64,000 nt of DNA, taken from contig JBBQLG010000003.1 in NCBI GenBank assembly GCA_038327655.1, forward strand, positions 37,204-101,203. Reading direction: 5' to 3'. The notes under the pieces are model-generated. The model did not search any database and had not been told where the DNA came from. It was given only the letters and a program-made list of their open reading frames with translations. Shown in pieces: positions 41,861 through 50,976 of this stretch. The position numbers were made by a program, and so were the translations under genes. The stretch comes from JBBQLG01 sp038327655. GTDB lineage: Bacteria; Bacteroidota; Bacteroidia; Cytophagales; Spirosomataceae. How positions within the stretch are numbered: position 1 is the stretch's first letter; the number at the start of each line of letters is the position of its first letter.

Positions 41861-42427
41861 TCAGTTGGCGGCTACCGTTTGTGCCTGGGCCTGTACCGAA
41901 AGTGTGATGATTACTTTGTCGCTCAGAAACAGGTTCGACTTGCCGACTTTATAATCCAGCCGGTTGATGTCGAAACTGCCCGCAAACGTACCGGTACTGC
42001 CGGTTTGGGTGAAGGTAAACGGCATCGTGACCCGCTTGGTCGTGCTTTTCAGCGTCAGATCGAAGGTGCCGAGATAGGCATTGCCGCCTTTTTTCTCGAT
42101 GCTGACCGACGTCAGGCTGATGCGCGGGTAGGTCGCCACGTCGAAATAGTCTTCTTTTTTGAGATGCTTGTCGCGCAACCCAACGCCGGTGTCCAGGGTA
42201 GCGGTTTCGACGGTGGCCGAGAGTTTACCGGTTTCGGGCTTCGCCGGGTCGAAGAGCAGCGTACCGGCGAAGCCACCAAACGAGCCGTTGGCGGTCAGTC
42301 CGGCGTTTTTGATGGCAAAGCCAACGCTGGCTTTGCCGGGTTTCCAGGCGGTTTGGCTCTGGGCCGGGCTGCGCGTGAGCAACGTCAGCGCACAGCCGAC
42401 AGCCAGGCTGAACAGAAGATTTTTCAT
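41861..42427 (-). CDS. yceI: YceI-family periplasmic protein
   Basis: A 188-residue protein with a signal peptide and the YceI lipocalin-like barrel: KASVGFAIKNAG at the start, GLRDKHLKKEDYFDVATYPRISL in the middle, and a last strand ending DKVIITLSVQA. These bind isoprenoid quinones or similar lipids. Normal length. Lies 23 bp downstream of the barrel gene and 35 bp upstream of the peroxiredoxin gene, so an operon of exported proteins is likely. Confidence 0.92.
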   Translation of the reverse strand: MKNLLFSLAVGCALTLLTRSPAQSQTAWKPGKASVGFAIKNAGLTANGSFGGFAGTLLFDPAKPETGKLSATVETATLDTGVGLRDKHLKKEDYFDVATYPRISLTSVSIEKKGGNAYLGTFDLTLKSTTKRVTMPFTFTQTGSTGTFAGSFDINRLDYKVGKSNLFLSDKVIITLSVQAQAQTVAAN

Positions 42428-42450
42428 AAGAGTAGGGAGGTGAATCAGGG

Positions 42451-43233
42451 TTAGAAATGGTACGCTACGGCCAGCATCGGCAGGAAGTTCTTGGTCCGAA
42501 ACCGATCATTCTCGAACGTCAGCTTGCGGGCCGTGGTGTACTCGTTGAACTGAAAACTCAATCCGCCCCGGACGCTGATTTTGGACGAGGCCTGGTACCG
42601 AACGTAATATTCCGAACTAAGGCTGCCGAGGTCGCTGTCGCTGATGAGCAGCAGGTTGAACGTTGTCGGGCTGGCTTCCTGAGCCGTGCCGCTCAGCGAC
42701 GACCGGACCGGACTGTTGGCCGTAAACGTACCCGTCTGTTTGCCGCCGAAACTAAAGCCAATCGCGTCGATATTGGCCCCAACCGAGAACCGCCGGGTGA
42801 CGGCATATTCCAGGTTGATGCTGACGTTAAGCGAATTGATCTGCGTTTTGGGAAACCGAACCGTGTCGATATTGGCAATGAGGTCGTTGCTGAACAGGGC
42901 GACAATGCTCTGATTACCCGACGTAAGGTTAGCCGGGGCCGTGCGGTAATCGGCGTTGGACCCGAAGGCCGAGGCCAGTCGCAGGCCGTAGCCGATCCGA
43001 AAGCGATGTGAACGCCCCAACCCATGCAACTGATTGACCGACAGCGCCACCACCGAAAAATCCCCCTTTGTGGCTACGCTCAGATCGAACGTCCGGGTCG
43101 TCTTTTTGAAATCAGACCCGTCCGCAGTGGGTCGGCTGGTGGCCGGGGTGATGGCATTGGTTTGGGCAGTGGCGGACTGGGCAAACCCCAGCACCGGTAA
43201 TGCAAGCAGTAAAATCAGACTGAATTGTTTCAT
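42451..43233 (-). CDS. Outer-membrane beta-barrel-like protein of unknown function
   Basis: A 260-residue protein with a signal peptide (...VLGFAQ, about residue 19) and amphipathic strands typical of small porin-like barrels (SHRFRIGYGLRLASAFG, FSVGANIDAIGFSFGGKQTG, LPMLAVAYHF at the end). No family is recognised. Located between the DM13 and YceI genes on the same strand with 20-25 bp gaps. Confidence 0.7.
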   Translation of the reverse strand: MKQFSLILLLALPVLGFAQSATAQTNAITPATSRPTADGSDFKKTTRTFDLSVATKGDFSVVALSVNQLHGLGRSHRFRIGYGLRLASAFGSNADYRTAPANLTSGNQSIVALFSNDLIANIDTVRFPKTQINSLNVSINLEYAVTRRFSVGANIDAIGFSFGGKQTGTFTANSPVRSSLSGTAQEASPTTFNLLLISDSDLGSLSSEYYVRYQASSKISVRGGLSFQFNEYTTARKLTFENDRFRTKNFLPMLAVAYHF

Positions 43234-43255
43234 AAAGAGTCGAATACGGGGATGG

Positions 43256-43747
43256 TTAACTGAGTTTGAGGGTTGACGAACCGAAAAGTACGCTGAAGGC
43301 CTTACACCAGATCAATACCGCCTTGTGCTGGGTGGGGTTGTAGGTGCCGGGCAGGTCGACGAAAAACGAACCGGTTGTGGTTAGTTTAGACACCTCGAAG
43401 TAGTTGGTCAGCGCGGCATCTTCGGCCAGGTAAATCCGCAGGTCCGGTCCGCTTTCCGTCGAGAAATCAGTGAAGACCAGCGTTCGTCGGCCGTTTTTTT
43501 CGTAGACAGCCACGGTACCTTTTACCGGATGCACCCCGTTGACGAATGTACCCTGGGCGAGCAGTTTCTGGCCGTTCGGATCGAATGTTGTCGAGGTAGT
43601 AGTACTCGATGGTACGGTTGTACCCGGTGTCGTTGTGGTACCGACGGGCGTTAACTCGGGGCTTTTGACGCAGGCGGCCAGACTGATACCAAGCAGCAGG
43701 AGTACCCCGAAACAGGTGATGCGGGGAGAAATCAGGTTTCCAAACAT
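43256..43747 (-). CDS. DM13-domain lipoprotein
   Basis: A 163-residue protein with a lipobox (LAAC, Cys26), a Thr/Ser/Pro-rich linker (about residues 35-55) and a DM13 domain (GTFVNGVHPVKGTVAVYEKNGRRTLVFTDFSTESGPDLRIYLAED). The conserved single cysteine in WCKAF near the end is characteristic. DM13 is thought to take part in redox reactions. Part of the exported-protein run. Confidence 0.9.
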   Translation of the reverse strand: MFGNLISPRITCFGVLLLLGISLAACVKSPELTPVGTTTTPGTTVPSSTTTSTTFDPNGQKLLAQGTFVNGVHPVKGTVAVYEKNGRRTLVFTDFSTESGPDLRIYLAEDAALTNYFEVSKLTTTGSFFVDLPGTYNPTQHKAVLIWCKAFSVLFGSSTLKLS

Positions 43748-43776
43748 GACGGTGACAGGATAAAGGGTTAGAATAC

Positions 43777-44532
43777 TTACAGATTGAGTTGCGAAGCCCC
43801 CCGGATTTCGAGCCGTTGCTGTCCCTGCACATAGGCCACAACCGCGCCGTTTGCCGGGTCAAATCCATCGGGGAAGGTCAGCGTGACGGAACCATTGGCC
43901 GAGGCCGTTACCGTTCGGAAATCCCTGACGACGTTGTTATGCGCCAGTTTATGCCCCGCGTTCTCACCCCCCAACACCGTGGTTACCGCTGTTTTGCTGA
44001 CTAAGGCTACGTTGAGCACCGCATTGGCCAGTTCACCATCGAGTTGAAAGTTTACCGTGCGGGTCCGGGCCGATGGCGCCGAGACCGTCAATTCCACCCC
44101 TGCCGTAGCGGGCTGACTCAGCGCGGCCTGTAGCAGACTGCTTTGTTTGGCGCGGTTCGAGCCAACGAATTCCTGTTGGCCGTTCAGCACTTCCTGGGGC
44201 GTGTAGACCCCGCTCAGCCCAAAACGTTCGCCGTAGGCATACTGCCGTTGGGTAAAGGCGTGACGGCTGAAGGGGTCTTTCCAGCCCAAGCGATCCCAGT
44301 AATCGACGTGAAACGACAACCCGATCACGTTTCGGTTCGATTTGGCCGCTTCGGTCAGGGTCTCGGTCAGCAGCCGGTCGGCGGAGGGGCAACTCGAACA
44401 ACCCTCCGAGGTAAACAGCTCGACCACCGCAATTGGCCCGTATTTTGCCTTCGGGGGCGTATGACTGCCGGTTGGTAAGCCAATGCCGGTCAAAGCCAGC
44501 ACCAGCGCAATAATGTTCAGTTGATAAGTCAT
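43777..44532 (-). CDS. DUF1223 secreted thioredoxin-like protein
   Basis: A 251-residue protein with an N-terminal signal and the DUF1223 signature VVELFTSEGCSSCPSADRLL (Cys45, Cys48), then HVDYWDRLGWKDPFS and TPQEVLNGQQEFVGS, all family-typical. Probably a periplasmic thiol-disulfide protein. Upstream of the DM13 gene (29 bp) and 11 bp after the DinB-like gene. Confidence 0.92.
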   Translation of the reverse strand: MTYQLNIIALVLALTGIGLPTGSHTPPKAKYGPIAVVELFTSEGCSSCPSADRLLTETLTEAAKSNRNVIGLSFHVDYWDRLGWKDPFSRHAFTQRQYAYGERFGLSGVYTPQEVLNGQQEFVGSNRAKQSSLLQAALSQPATAGVELTVSAPSARTRTVNFQLDGELANAVLNVALVSKTAVTTVLGGENAGHKLAHNNVVRDFRTVTASANGSVTLTFPDGFDPANGAVVAYVQGQQRLEIRGASQLNL

Positions 44533-44543
44533 GGTAATGGCGT

Positions 44544-45062
44544 TTAAGCAGGGGTTAGCGAAGAATGCTTCTGGTGATGCACCGTGGCATAAGCGATGCC
44601 GAAATTGGCGGGTATCTGTACGTGCGGGAAACTCTTTTCCAGACCGATCCGAATAAGGGCCGAATGGTGAATGGCGTGTTCGATATTATACAGCAGCTCC
44701 CGGAAAAACGTGGTCGAAATCGACACATCGGTTGTATCATCCGTCGAATAGGAAGCCTCGAAACACAGCGTCCGGTCCTCGGTACATCGCTGAAGCAATC
44801 CGGCCATCTGCTGCATGGTGTCGATGGCAAACCGGGGGTCATTTTCGAGAGCCGTCTGCCGTACCCGCCGGTCGTAGTTGATGTGGCCGGTTCGGTAGCC
44901 CGTCAGGGCAATGGCGTAACACTCAAGCACATGCCGGAGGTGCTTACCCACCGATGCGCCAAACAAAAGGGCCTGCGGCTGCGCATAGTCATCGGGCGTT
45001 AGCTGGGAAACAATGGTGGTAAGCTGTCCGAAAAGATCGGTCGAAATTTGCTGTAGTTTCAT
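44544..45062 (-). CDS. DinB-family protein
   Basis: A 172-residue cytoplasmic four-helix DinB/YfiT-like protein. Probable metal-binding histidines lie in KHLRHVLE and NIEHAIHHSAL. No signal peptide, unlike the DinB-like protein at 12145. It is the first gene of the minus-strand run that continues through DUF1223, DM13, barrel, YceI and peroxiredoxin genes, so it may be the operon's head. Substrate unknown. Confidence 0.85.
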   Translation of the reverse strand: MKLQQISTDLFGQLTTIVSQLTPDDYAQPQALLFGASVGKHLRHVLECYAIALTGYRTGHINYDRRVRQTALENDPRFAIDTMQQMAGLLQRCTEDRTLCFEASYSTDDTTDVSISTTFFRELLYNIEHAIHHSALIRIGLEKSFPHVQIPANFGIAYATVHHQKHSSLTPA

Positions 45063-45290
45063 GGAATGAGGGATGGTCTTATTTACCGGCGAATCGGGTC
45101 CGGTTCTGGTCGGCTTTCCGGTGCGGGTTGTGCCGATAATGAACAGGATTGGTAGTAGCTTTAATGCGTTTTCTGTTCAGGATAAAGCCAAACAATGTGC
45201 CATGCTGACAAAAAATCCTAAAATGCCTTTCCAGACCCTGACAAGCCTTTTTTGACCGGTGAACCAGGGTTGCCGGGGAGGTTTCAATAG

Positions 45291-45346
45291 CGATATTTCA
45301 GGACGATCCCGATATTTCAGGAAAATAACTTCCCTGAATGCAGGGA
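45291..45346. promoter_or_regulatory. Paired CCTGAAATATCG motif (19-bp spacing) and adjacent palindrome
   Basis: CGATATTTCAGG occurs at 45291-45302 and again at 45310-45321, 19 bp apart. A related pair with the same spacing lies after the regulator gene at 50820 and 50839. TCCCTG-AATG-CAGGGA (45331-45346) is a perfect palindrome next to it. The site precedes the kinase gene by about 105 bp and is a candidate enhancer for the NtrC-type regulator. No sigma-54 promoter was seen. The rest of 45063-45451 holds nothing recognisable. Confidence 0.5.
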
Positions 45347-45451
45347 ACAATCAACTCAATTGACAGACAGTGGTCTGGAAGCCCCCATTTTGCGCCGGTC
45401 GGGCGGGTGGAATGACTATTGCGGGCCTTACGCTGACTTTATACCGTCCTT

Positions 45452-48400
45452 ATGTACCTCATTCGGCTGCTACTAACGGCTTTTCTGCTCCTGACACTGG
45501 CAAACATCGGCCAATGTCAGCCCGCAGGCTTGCCGTTTATTCAACATTACGCCCCCGGCACCTACCGCGCTCATCCCGAAAGCCGGGCCATTATTCAGGA
45601 TAGTCAGGGCATTATTTACGTCGGAAACCAGCATGGATTGCTCGCTTTCGACGGAAGCACCTGGCAACTGACCAACGTGCCGGGGCAGGCCGTTCGGTCA
45701 CTGGCCATCGACTCGACGAATACGCTCTACATCGGCACCGACACGAATTTTGGTTACCTCAAGGTCGATGACCGGGGCCGACGACGCTACGTGTCCCTGA
45801 GCGACAAGCTGCCATTCACGCAGGCCAATACGGCCAAAACAACGTGGATTGCCTGCGCGAAGGGTAGTGTTTATTTCGGCACCAGCCAGGCCATTTATCA
45901 CTATCGGCCGGGCCACGACGAATTAAATAGCTGGAAAACACCGGACGGGTTCCGTCACGCCAGCTTTGTGCAGGGTGCGCTCATCGTACAAACGAAAACC
46001 GGCCCGATCCTGAAAGCCAAACCGGAGTCGGCTACCGGCCCCGGTCAGTTTGTTTCGCTGCCCGGCACCGACCGGCTCGCCCGCGAACGGGTAGAAGCCA
46101 TCCTGCCGTACGTGGGTAACCGGCTTTTGTTTGTTACGTGTCAGGGTGGTCTGTTTGTGTACGACCCCCGGAAAAAGGCACTTACCCCCCTGCCCACGCA
46201 GGCCGACGACTGGCTGCACCGGGCACGGGTGTTTCGGGCTATTTGCTTTCCCAACGGCACGGCCCTCCGCTACGCCATTGGCAGTGCCCGCGAAGGCGTT
46301 CGGGTACTCGACGAAACCGGCCGCGAGATACAGCACATCAACGAAAGCAACGGGCTGCACCGCAATGCCGTGCTGAGTCTGTTTTATGACCGCGAAAAGT
46401 CGCTGTGGGTTGGCACCGGCAGCGGACTCGACCGGATCGAAATTAACCTGCCCATCAGCCGGTTTGAGCGCAGCCTGAATGTCCGGTCGACGGTTCGGGC
46501 CATTCGCCGACACGCGGGTACATTATACATTGGTACGGGGCTGGGATTATACGGCTGGGATGGAACCACGCATCAGTTTGAGGCCGTGAGCGGTACGGAT
46601 GCCTCCTGCTGGTCGCTGCTGACCGATGGGGCGGACTTATGGGCGGGCGGCTCAGGCTTTATCTGGCGGGTGCGGCAAAACCAGGTCGTCCAGAAATTAG
46701 TGACCGACGATCAGCCGGTTTTGGCCCTGCTACGACCCCGACGGTACGCCAACTACCTACTGGCGGCATCCGGTACCGGCATTCGTATGTACCGGCGCGA
46801 AAACGATAGCTGGGTGTATTCGGGGAACCTCGCGGGCATACGGGCCGAATGCCTGGCCTTGGCCGAAGCCCCCGACGGCAACATCTGGATTGGTACGCAC
46901 CGCGCGGGTTTTTACCGGATCAATGCCGCCCGCGAACTTAATGTAAACACACCCGTTCAGCACTTTGCCACCGCCAACGGACTAAAATCGACCAACTGGA
47001 ACCATGTGTTTGCGACATCGACGGGGCTGCGGTTCACCGCCGATGGACAATTCTACGCGTTTCGGCAGGCAACCGGGCGCTTCGCCGTCGATACTACGTT
47101 TGGCACCGTTTTGCAAGGCCTCAAAGCCGATGCGCCGTACCTCGCCGAAGGCAAAAATCAAAGCCTGTGGTTTGCCAGTCCGCCGGTCGTTTTTCGGCCC
47201 GAAGCCAGCGGTAAATGGCGGATAGATACGCTAAGTCTGAAACCCATTTTGCAGGGCGGCTACGTGGTGTATCCCGAAGCAAACGGCCTGGTATGGCTCG
47301 GCAGCGACGAGGGCCTGTACCGCTACGATGGCGAACAGATGGTGATGCCGCCCGATTACCCGGCCCTCATCCGCGAGGTGCGCCTGCTGGCCAATGACTC
47401 GCTGCTGTATGCCCGCAACGAGGGTAGCCCCGATTCAGCGCGGGTTGTTTTGCCGTTTCGCTACCGGGCCATCTCGTTTCAGTACGCGGCTACCAGCTAC
47501 GTGGGCGAGGGCGGCAACGAGTTTCAGGTGCGCTTAGTAGACAATGGGCAACTGCCCGGCGATTCGGTTTGGTCGAGCCGGGACGCCGGGCGGTGGAGCC
47601 GCGAAACCCGTAAGGATTATACCAACCTGCCCGCCGGGAAGTACACCTTTTGGGTGCGCGCCCACGATTCGTATGGGCAACTGAGCCGCGAGAGCCGTTT
47701 TTCGTTCGAAATTTCCCAGCCCTGGTACCGCGAGCCGTGGGCCTACGTCGTTTACGTACTCATACTATGCGGACTTATTTCAGGCGTGGTCCGCTACTAT
47801 ACCCGCCGGCTCATCCGCGATAAACTGAAGCTGGAAACCCTGGTTCGTGAGCGGACGGTACAGGTCGTTGAACAGAAAGAGGAGATCATGGCGCAGTCGG
47901 TTCGGTTGCAGATGACCAAAGAAACGGCCGAATCGGCCAACCGGGCCAAGAGCGAATTTCTGGCCAACATGAGCCACGAACTCCGCACCCCGCTCAATGG
48001 TATTCTGGGTTTTGCTCAGATTCTGCAACGGGATACCAACCTGAATGATAGTCAGCAGCGGGGCTTAGGTGTTATCAAAACCAGTGGCGAACACCTGCTG
48101 ACGCTCATCAATGAAGTACTTGATATTGCCAAGATCGAAGCCCAGCGGTTCGACTTTCAGCGGGCACCCTTTGCCTTGTCTGACCTGCTTACGAGGGTGG
48201 CTGTTTTCTTCCGCTCCCGCGCCGAGCAGAAAGGGCTTTCGTTTGCCTACCTGCCGGAGTCGAAATTGCCCGGCACGGTGCTCGGCGACGAAAAACGGCT
48301 GATGCAGGTGCTGAACAATCTGCTCAGTAACGCCGTGAAGTTTACCGAACGGGGGCAGGTTACGCTCACCGTCAGCAGCCAGGAAATACGGCCGGGGTCG

Positions 48401-49345
48401 TTCCGGGTGGTTTTTCAGGTGAGCGACACAGGCATCGGCATTCCGGCCGACCGGCTGACCGAGATTTTCCAGCCGTTTTACCAGGTAAAGGGGCAGCGGC
48501 AATTTATTGAAGGAACCGGCCTGGGACTGAGCATTTCCGACAAGCTGGTTGGCCTGATGGGCGGTAACCTGAGCGTGGTCAGTACACCCGAACGGGGCAG
48601 TGTATTTACCGTCAGTTTACCCCTGTCGGCGGCCTCGTCGGGTACGGAGATAACGGACCAACGGCAGCAGCTCATTACGGGATACGAGGGCCCGCGCCGG
48701 CGAATCTTAGTGGTGGACGATAACGTCGATAATCGACTGGTCGTGCTGGCCCTGCTGTCGTCGCTGGGTTTTGCCGTCGACGAAGCCGTGGACGGGCAGC
48801 AGGCACTCGATAACCCGACCCTGCGTACGCAGCCGCCCGACCTGATTCTGATGGATCTGGTGATGCCGAATCTGAGTGGCTTCGATACGTTGCAGCAACT
48901 GCGGCTATGGCCCGAACTGGCCCAAACCAAAGTCATTGCGTTTTCGGCGAACGTATTCGAGCAAAATCAGCAGCGCAGTTTACGCGAGGGGTTCGATGAT
49001 TTTGTGGCCAAGCCCGTCGATGTCGATAACCTGCTCGAGAAACTGGGGCAGCACCTCGAACTCACCTGGCACTACGAACCGAACGATACCCGCCAACCGG
49101 CCCCGGACCAACCCGCCGAGCCGAATCAGGCTGATCTGATTTTGCCCCCGGCCGACCAACTCGAAGGGCTGCTCGAACAGGCTAACCAAAGCGATATTCG
49201 GGGGATTTTGGCTAAATTATCGGCCATCGAAGCCATGTCTTCGGATTATAAACCGTTTGTCAACCTGCTGCGTCGCTGGGCTGAAGAGTTCGACACCCGA
49301 CGCATTCGTAGTTACCTGACCGATTGCCTGACCACCAGTTCATGA
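45452..49345 (+). CDS. Hybrid sensor histidine kinase with regulator-propeller ectodomain
   Basis: A 1297-residue protein: signal sequence, beta-propeller made of two-component-regulator repeats (about 30-650), Y_Y_Y domain (about 665-755), one membrane helix (about 763-785), HisKA with phospho-acceptor His842 (ANMSHELRTPLNG), ATPase domain (NNLLSNAVKFT; GTGLGLS) and a receiver domain with Asp1135. It ends in about 100 residues that look helical and may be a phosphotransfer-like module. Such proteins sense periplasmic ligands, often glycans. The receiver inside suggests a phosphorelay. Its stop overlaps the start of the NtrC-type regulator. Confidence 0.93.
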   Translation: MYLIRLLLTAFLLLTLANIGQCQPAGLPFIQHYAPGTYRAHPESRAIIQDSQGIIYVGNQHGLLAFDGSTWQLTNVPGQAVRSLAIDSTNTLYIGTDTNFGYLKVDDRGRRRYVSLSDKLPFTQANTAKTTWIACAKGSVYFGTSQAIYHYRPGHDELNSWKTPDGFRHASFVQGALIVQTKTGPILKAKPESATGPGQFVSLPGTDRLARERVEAILPYVGNRLLFVTCQGGLFVYDPRKKALTPLPTQADDWLHRARVFRAICFPNGTALRYAIGSAREGVRVLDETGREIQHINESNGLHRNAVLSLFYDREKSLWVGTGSGLDRIEINLPISRFERSLNVRSTVRAIRRHAGTLYIGTGLGLYGWDGTTHQFEAVSGTDASCWSLLTDGADLWAGGSGFIWRVRQNQVVQKLVTDDQPVLALLRPRRYANYLLAASGTGIRMYRRENDSWVYSGNLAGIRAECLALAEAPDGNIWIGTHRAGFYRINAARELNVNTPVQHFATANGLKSTNWNHVFATSTGLRFTADGQFYAFRQATGRFAVDTTFGTVLQGLKADAPYLAEGKNQSLWFASPPVVFRPEASGKWRIDTLSLKPILQGGYVVYPEANGLVWLGSDEGLYRYDGEQMVMPPDYPALIREVRLLANDSLLYARNEGSPDSARVVLPFRYRAISFQYAATSYVGEGGNEFQVRLVDNGQLPGDSVWSSRDAGRWSRETRKDYTNLPAGKYTFWVRAHDSYGQLSRESRFSFEISQPWYREPWAYVVYVLILCGLISGVVRYYTRRLIRDKLKLETLVRERTVQVVEQKEEIMAQSVRLQMTKETAESANRAKSEFLANMSHELRTPLNGILGFAQILQRDTNLNDSQQRGLGVIKTSGEHLLTLINEVLDIAKIEAQRFDFQRAPFALSDLLTRVAVFFRSRAEQKGLSFAYLPESKLPGTVLGDEKRLMQVLNNLLSNAVKFTERGQVTLTVSSQEIRPGSFRVVFQVSDTGIGIPADRLTEIFQPFYQVKGQRQFIEGTGLGLSISDKLVGLMGGNLSVVSTPERGSVFTVSLPLSAASSGTEITDQRQQLITGYEGPRRRILVVDDNVDNRLVVLALLSSLGFAVDEAVDGQQALDNPTLRTQPPDLILMDLVMPNLSGFDTLQQLRLWPELAQTKVIAFSANVFEQNQQRSLREGFDDFVAKPVDVDNLLEKLGQHLELTWHYEPNDTRQPAPDQPAEPNQADLILPPADQLEGLLEQANQSDIRGILAKLSAIEAMSSDYKPFVNLLRRWAEEFDTRRIRSYLTDCLTTSS

Positions 49346-50817
49346 CACCAACGCCCGCCCGGATTATGGTTGTGGATGATACCCCCCACAACATCAGTAT
49401 TTTGTTTGATGCCCTGAGCCATTATGGGTATCAGGTATTGACCGAACGCGACGGCAAGAGCGCGATTGAGCAGGTCCGCACCACCCGTCCCGATTTGATT
49501 TTGCTGGACGTGATGATGCCCGGCATGGACGGCTTTGAAACCTGCCGACGGCTGAAAAACGACCCCGCCACGCGTGACATTCCGGTTATTTTCATGACGG
49601 CCATGACCGAGACCATCGACAAGGTCAATGGCTTCAACATGGGAGCCGTCGATTACATTACCAAACCGTTTCAGTTGCCGGAAATGATGGCCCGTGTGCA
49701 GACGCACATTACGTTACGAAAACTACAACATGAACTCGAACAACAGGTAGCCGAGCAGACGCAGGAGTTGACGAGTGCGCTGGCAGAACTGGCCGAACTA
49801 AAAGATCAGCTTCAGGCCGAAAATGCCTATCTGCAGGATGAAATTCAGACTACGGGCGGTTTCGGCGAGATTGTGAGCCAAAGTCCGGCGTTTGCCGGTG
49901 TGCTCCGCAAAGTGGAGCAGGTAGCCCCAACGCCAACCACGGTGTTGTTGATGGGCGAATCCGGCACCGGGAAAGAACTGCTGGCTCGGGCCATTCACCA
50001 GCGCAGTCAGCGTAAAAACAAACCACTCATCAAGGTCAACTGCGCGGCCCTGCCGCCCAACCTCTTTGAGAGCGAGCTGTTTGGCCACGAAAAAGGGTCG
50101 TTTACCGGGGCCAGTGCGCAGAAGATTGGCCGCTTCGAACTGGCCGATGGCGGCACGATTTTTCTGGATGAGATTGGCGAAATGCCCCTCGATTTGCAGG
50201 TTAAACTCTTGCGGGTGTTGCAGGAAGGAGAGTTTGAGCGCGTGGGTGGCACCAAAACCCTGAAAGTACACGTGCGGGTGATTGCCGCCACCAACCGCGA
50301 TCTCGAAACTGAAGTACAGGCCGGGCGGTTCCGGGCCGATTTGTATTACCGGCTCAACGTATTCCCGATTAAGAGTTTGCCCCTGCGCGACCGGAAAGAC
50401 GACATTCCGCTGCTGGTCCGGCATTTCTGCGATAAACACGGGCCGACCATGAACCGGCGCATCGAAACCATTCCAACCTCGGTTATCAATACACTGATGG
50501 CGTATAACTGGCCGGGCAACGTCCGGGAGTTGGAAAATATCGTGGAGCGGGCCTTGATTAGCTCAACCGGCCGTCAGCTTCAACTGGGCGACTCGCCCGG
50601 CAATACGGGCCACGAATGGCTGGACCGAACCGGTGCTCTGGCCCGCAGCGTTACGCCCCGCACCCTGGAGGAATGCGAACGGGAGCACATCCTTTCGGTG
50701 CTGGAACTGACCCACTGGAAGGTGAGTGGCGAAAACGGTGCCGCCCGCATTCTGGATGTCATTTCAACCACCTTAGAGTCGCGAATGAAAAAGCTGGGCA
50801 TTACGCGGCCGTATTGA
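49342..50817 (+). CDS. Sigma-54-dependent response regulator (NtrC family)
   Basis: A 491-residue protein: receiver domain (phospho-acceptor Asp56), a coiled coil (about 130-170), AAA+ domain with Walker A GESGTGKE (205-212), the GSFTGA loop that contacts sigma-54 (252-257) and Walker B FLDEIGEM, then a Fis-type helix-turn-helix at the C terminus (AARILDVISTTLESRMKKLGI). ATG 49342 overlaps the kinase stop (ATGA), so the two are coupled. The output should be activation of sigma-54 promoters. Confidence 0.95.
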   Translation: MTPTPARIMVVDDTPHNISILFDALSHYGYQVLTERDGKSAIEQVRTTRPDLILLDVMMPGMDGFETCRRLKNDPATRDIPVIFMTAMTETIDKVNGFNMGAVDYITKPFQLPEMMARVQTHITLRKLQHELEQQVAEQTQELTSALAELAELKDQLQAENAYLQDEIQTTGGFGEIVSQSPAFAGVLRKVEQVAPTPTTVLLMGESGTGKELLARAIHQRSQRKNKPLIKVNCAALPPNLFESELFGHEKGSFTGASAQKIGRFELADGGTIFLDEIGEMPLDLQVKLLRVLQEGEFERVGGTKTLKVHVRVIAATNRDLETEVQAGRFRADLYYRLNVFPIKSLPLRDRKDDIPLLVRHFCDKHGPTMNRRIETIPTSVINTLMAYNWPGNVRELENIVERALISSTGRQLQLGDSPGNTGHEWLDRTGALARSVTPRTLEECEREHILSVLELTHWKVSGENGAARILDVISTTLESRMKKLGITRPY

Positions 50818-50819
50818 CT

Positions 50820-50850
50820 CCCGAAATACCCCTACGCTCCCGAAATATCG
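50820..50850. promoter_or_regulatory. Second pair of CCCGAAATA motifs (19-bp spacing)
   Basis: CCCGAAATACCC at 50820 and CCCGAAATATCG at 50839, 19 bp apart, just after the regulator gene. Related to the pair at 45291-45321 in inverted orientation. Candidate binding site of the NtrC-type regulator, about 130 bp before the next gene. Confidence 0.45.
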
Positions 50851-50976
50851 TTAGTCGCTTGTTACCATAAAACCTCAGAATTTACTGTAAAACGCTGATA
50901 ACCAAGAATTTATTTGTGAAAAAATGGCTGGTACAAGCTTTGTCTGTAGGTGACTGAACACACACCGCATTCGTTT

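Noticed and set aside
45347..45451. Sigma-54 promoter for the kinase/NtrC operon
   Set aside because: No GG-N10-GC pair in the TGGCAC-N5-TTGC context was found here or in 50851-50976.
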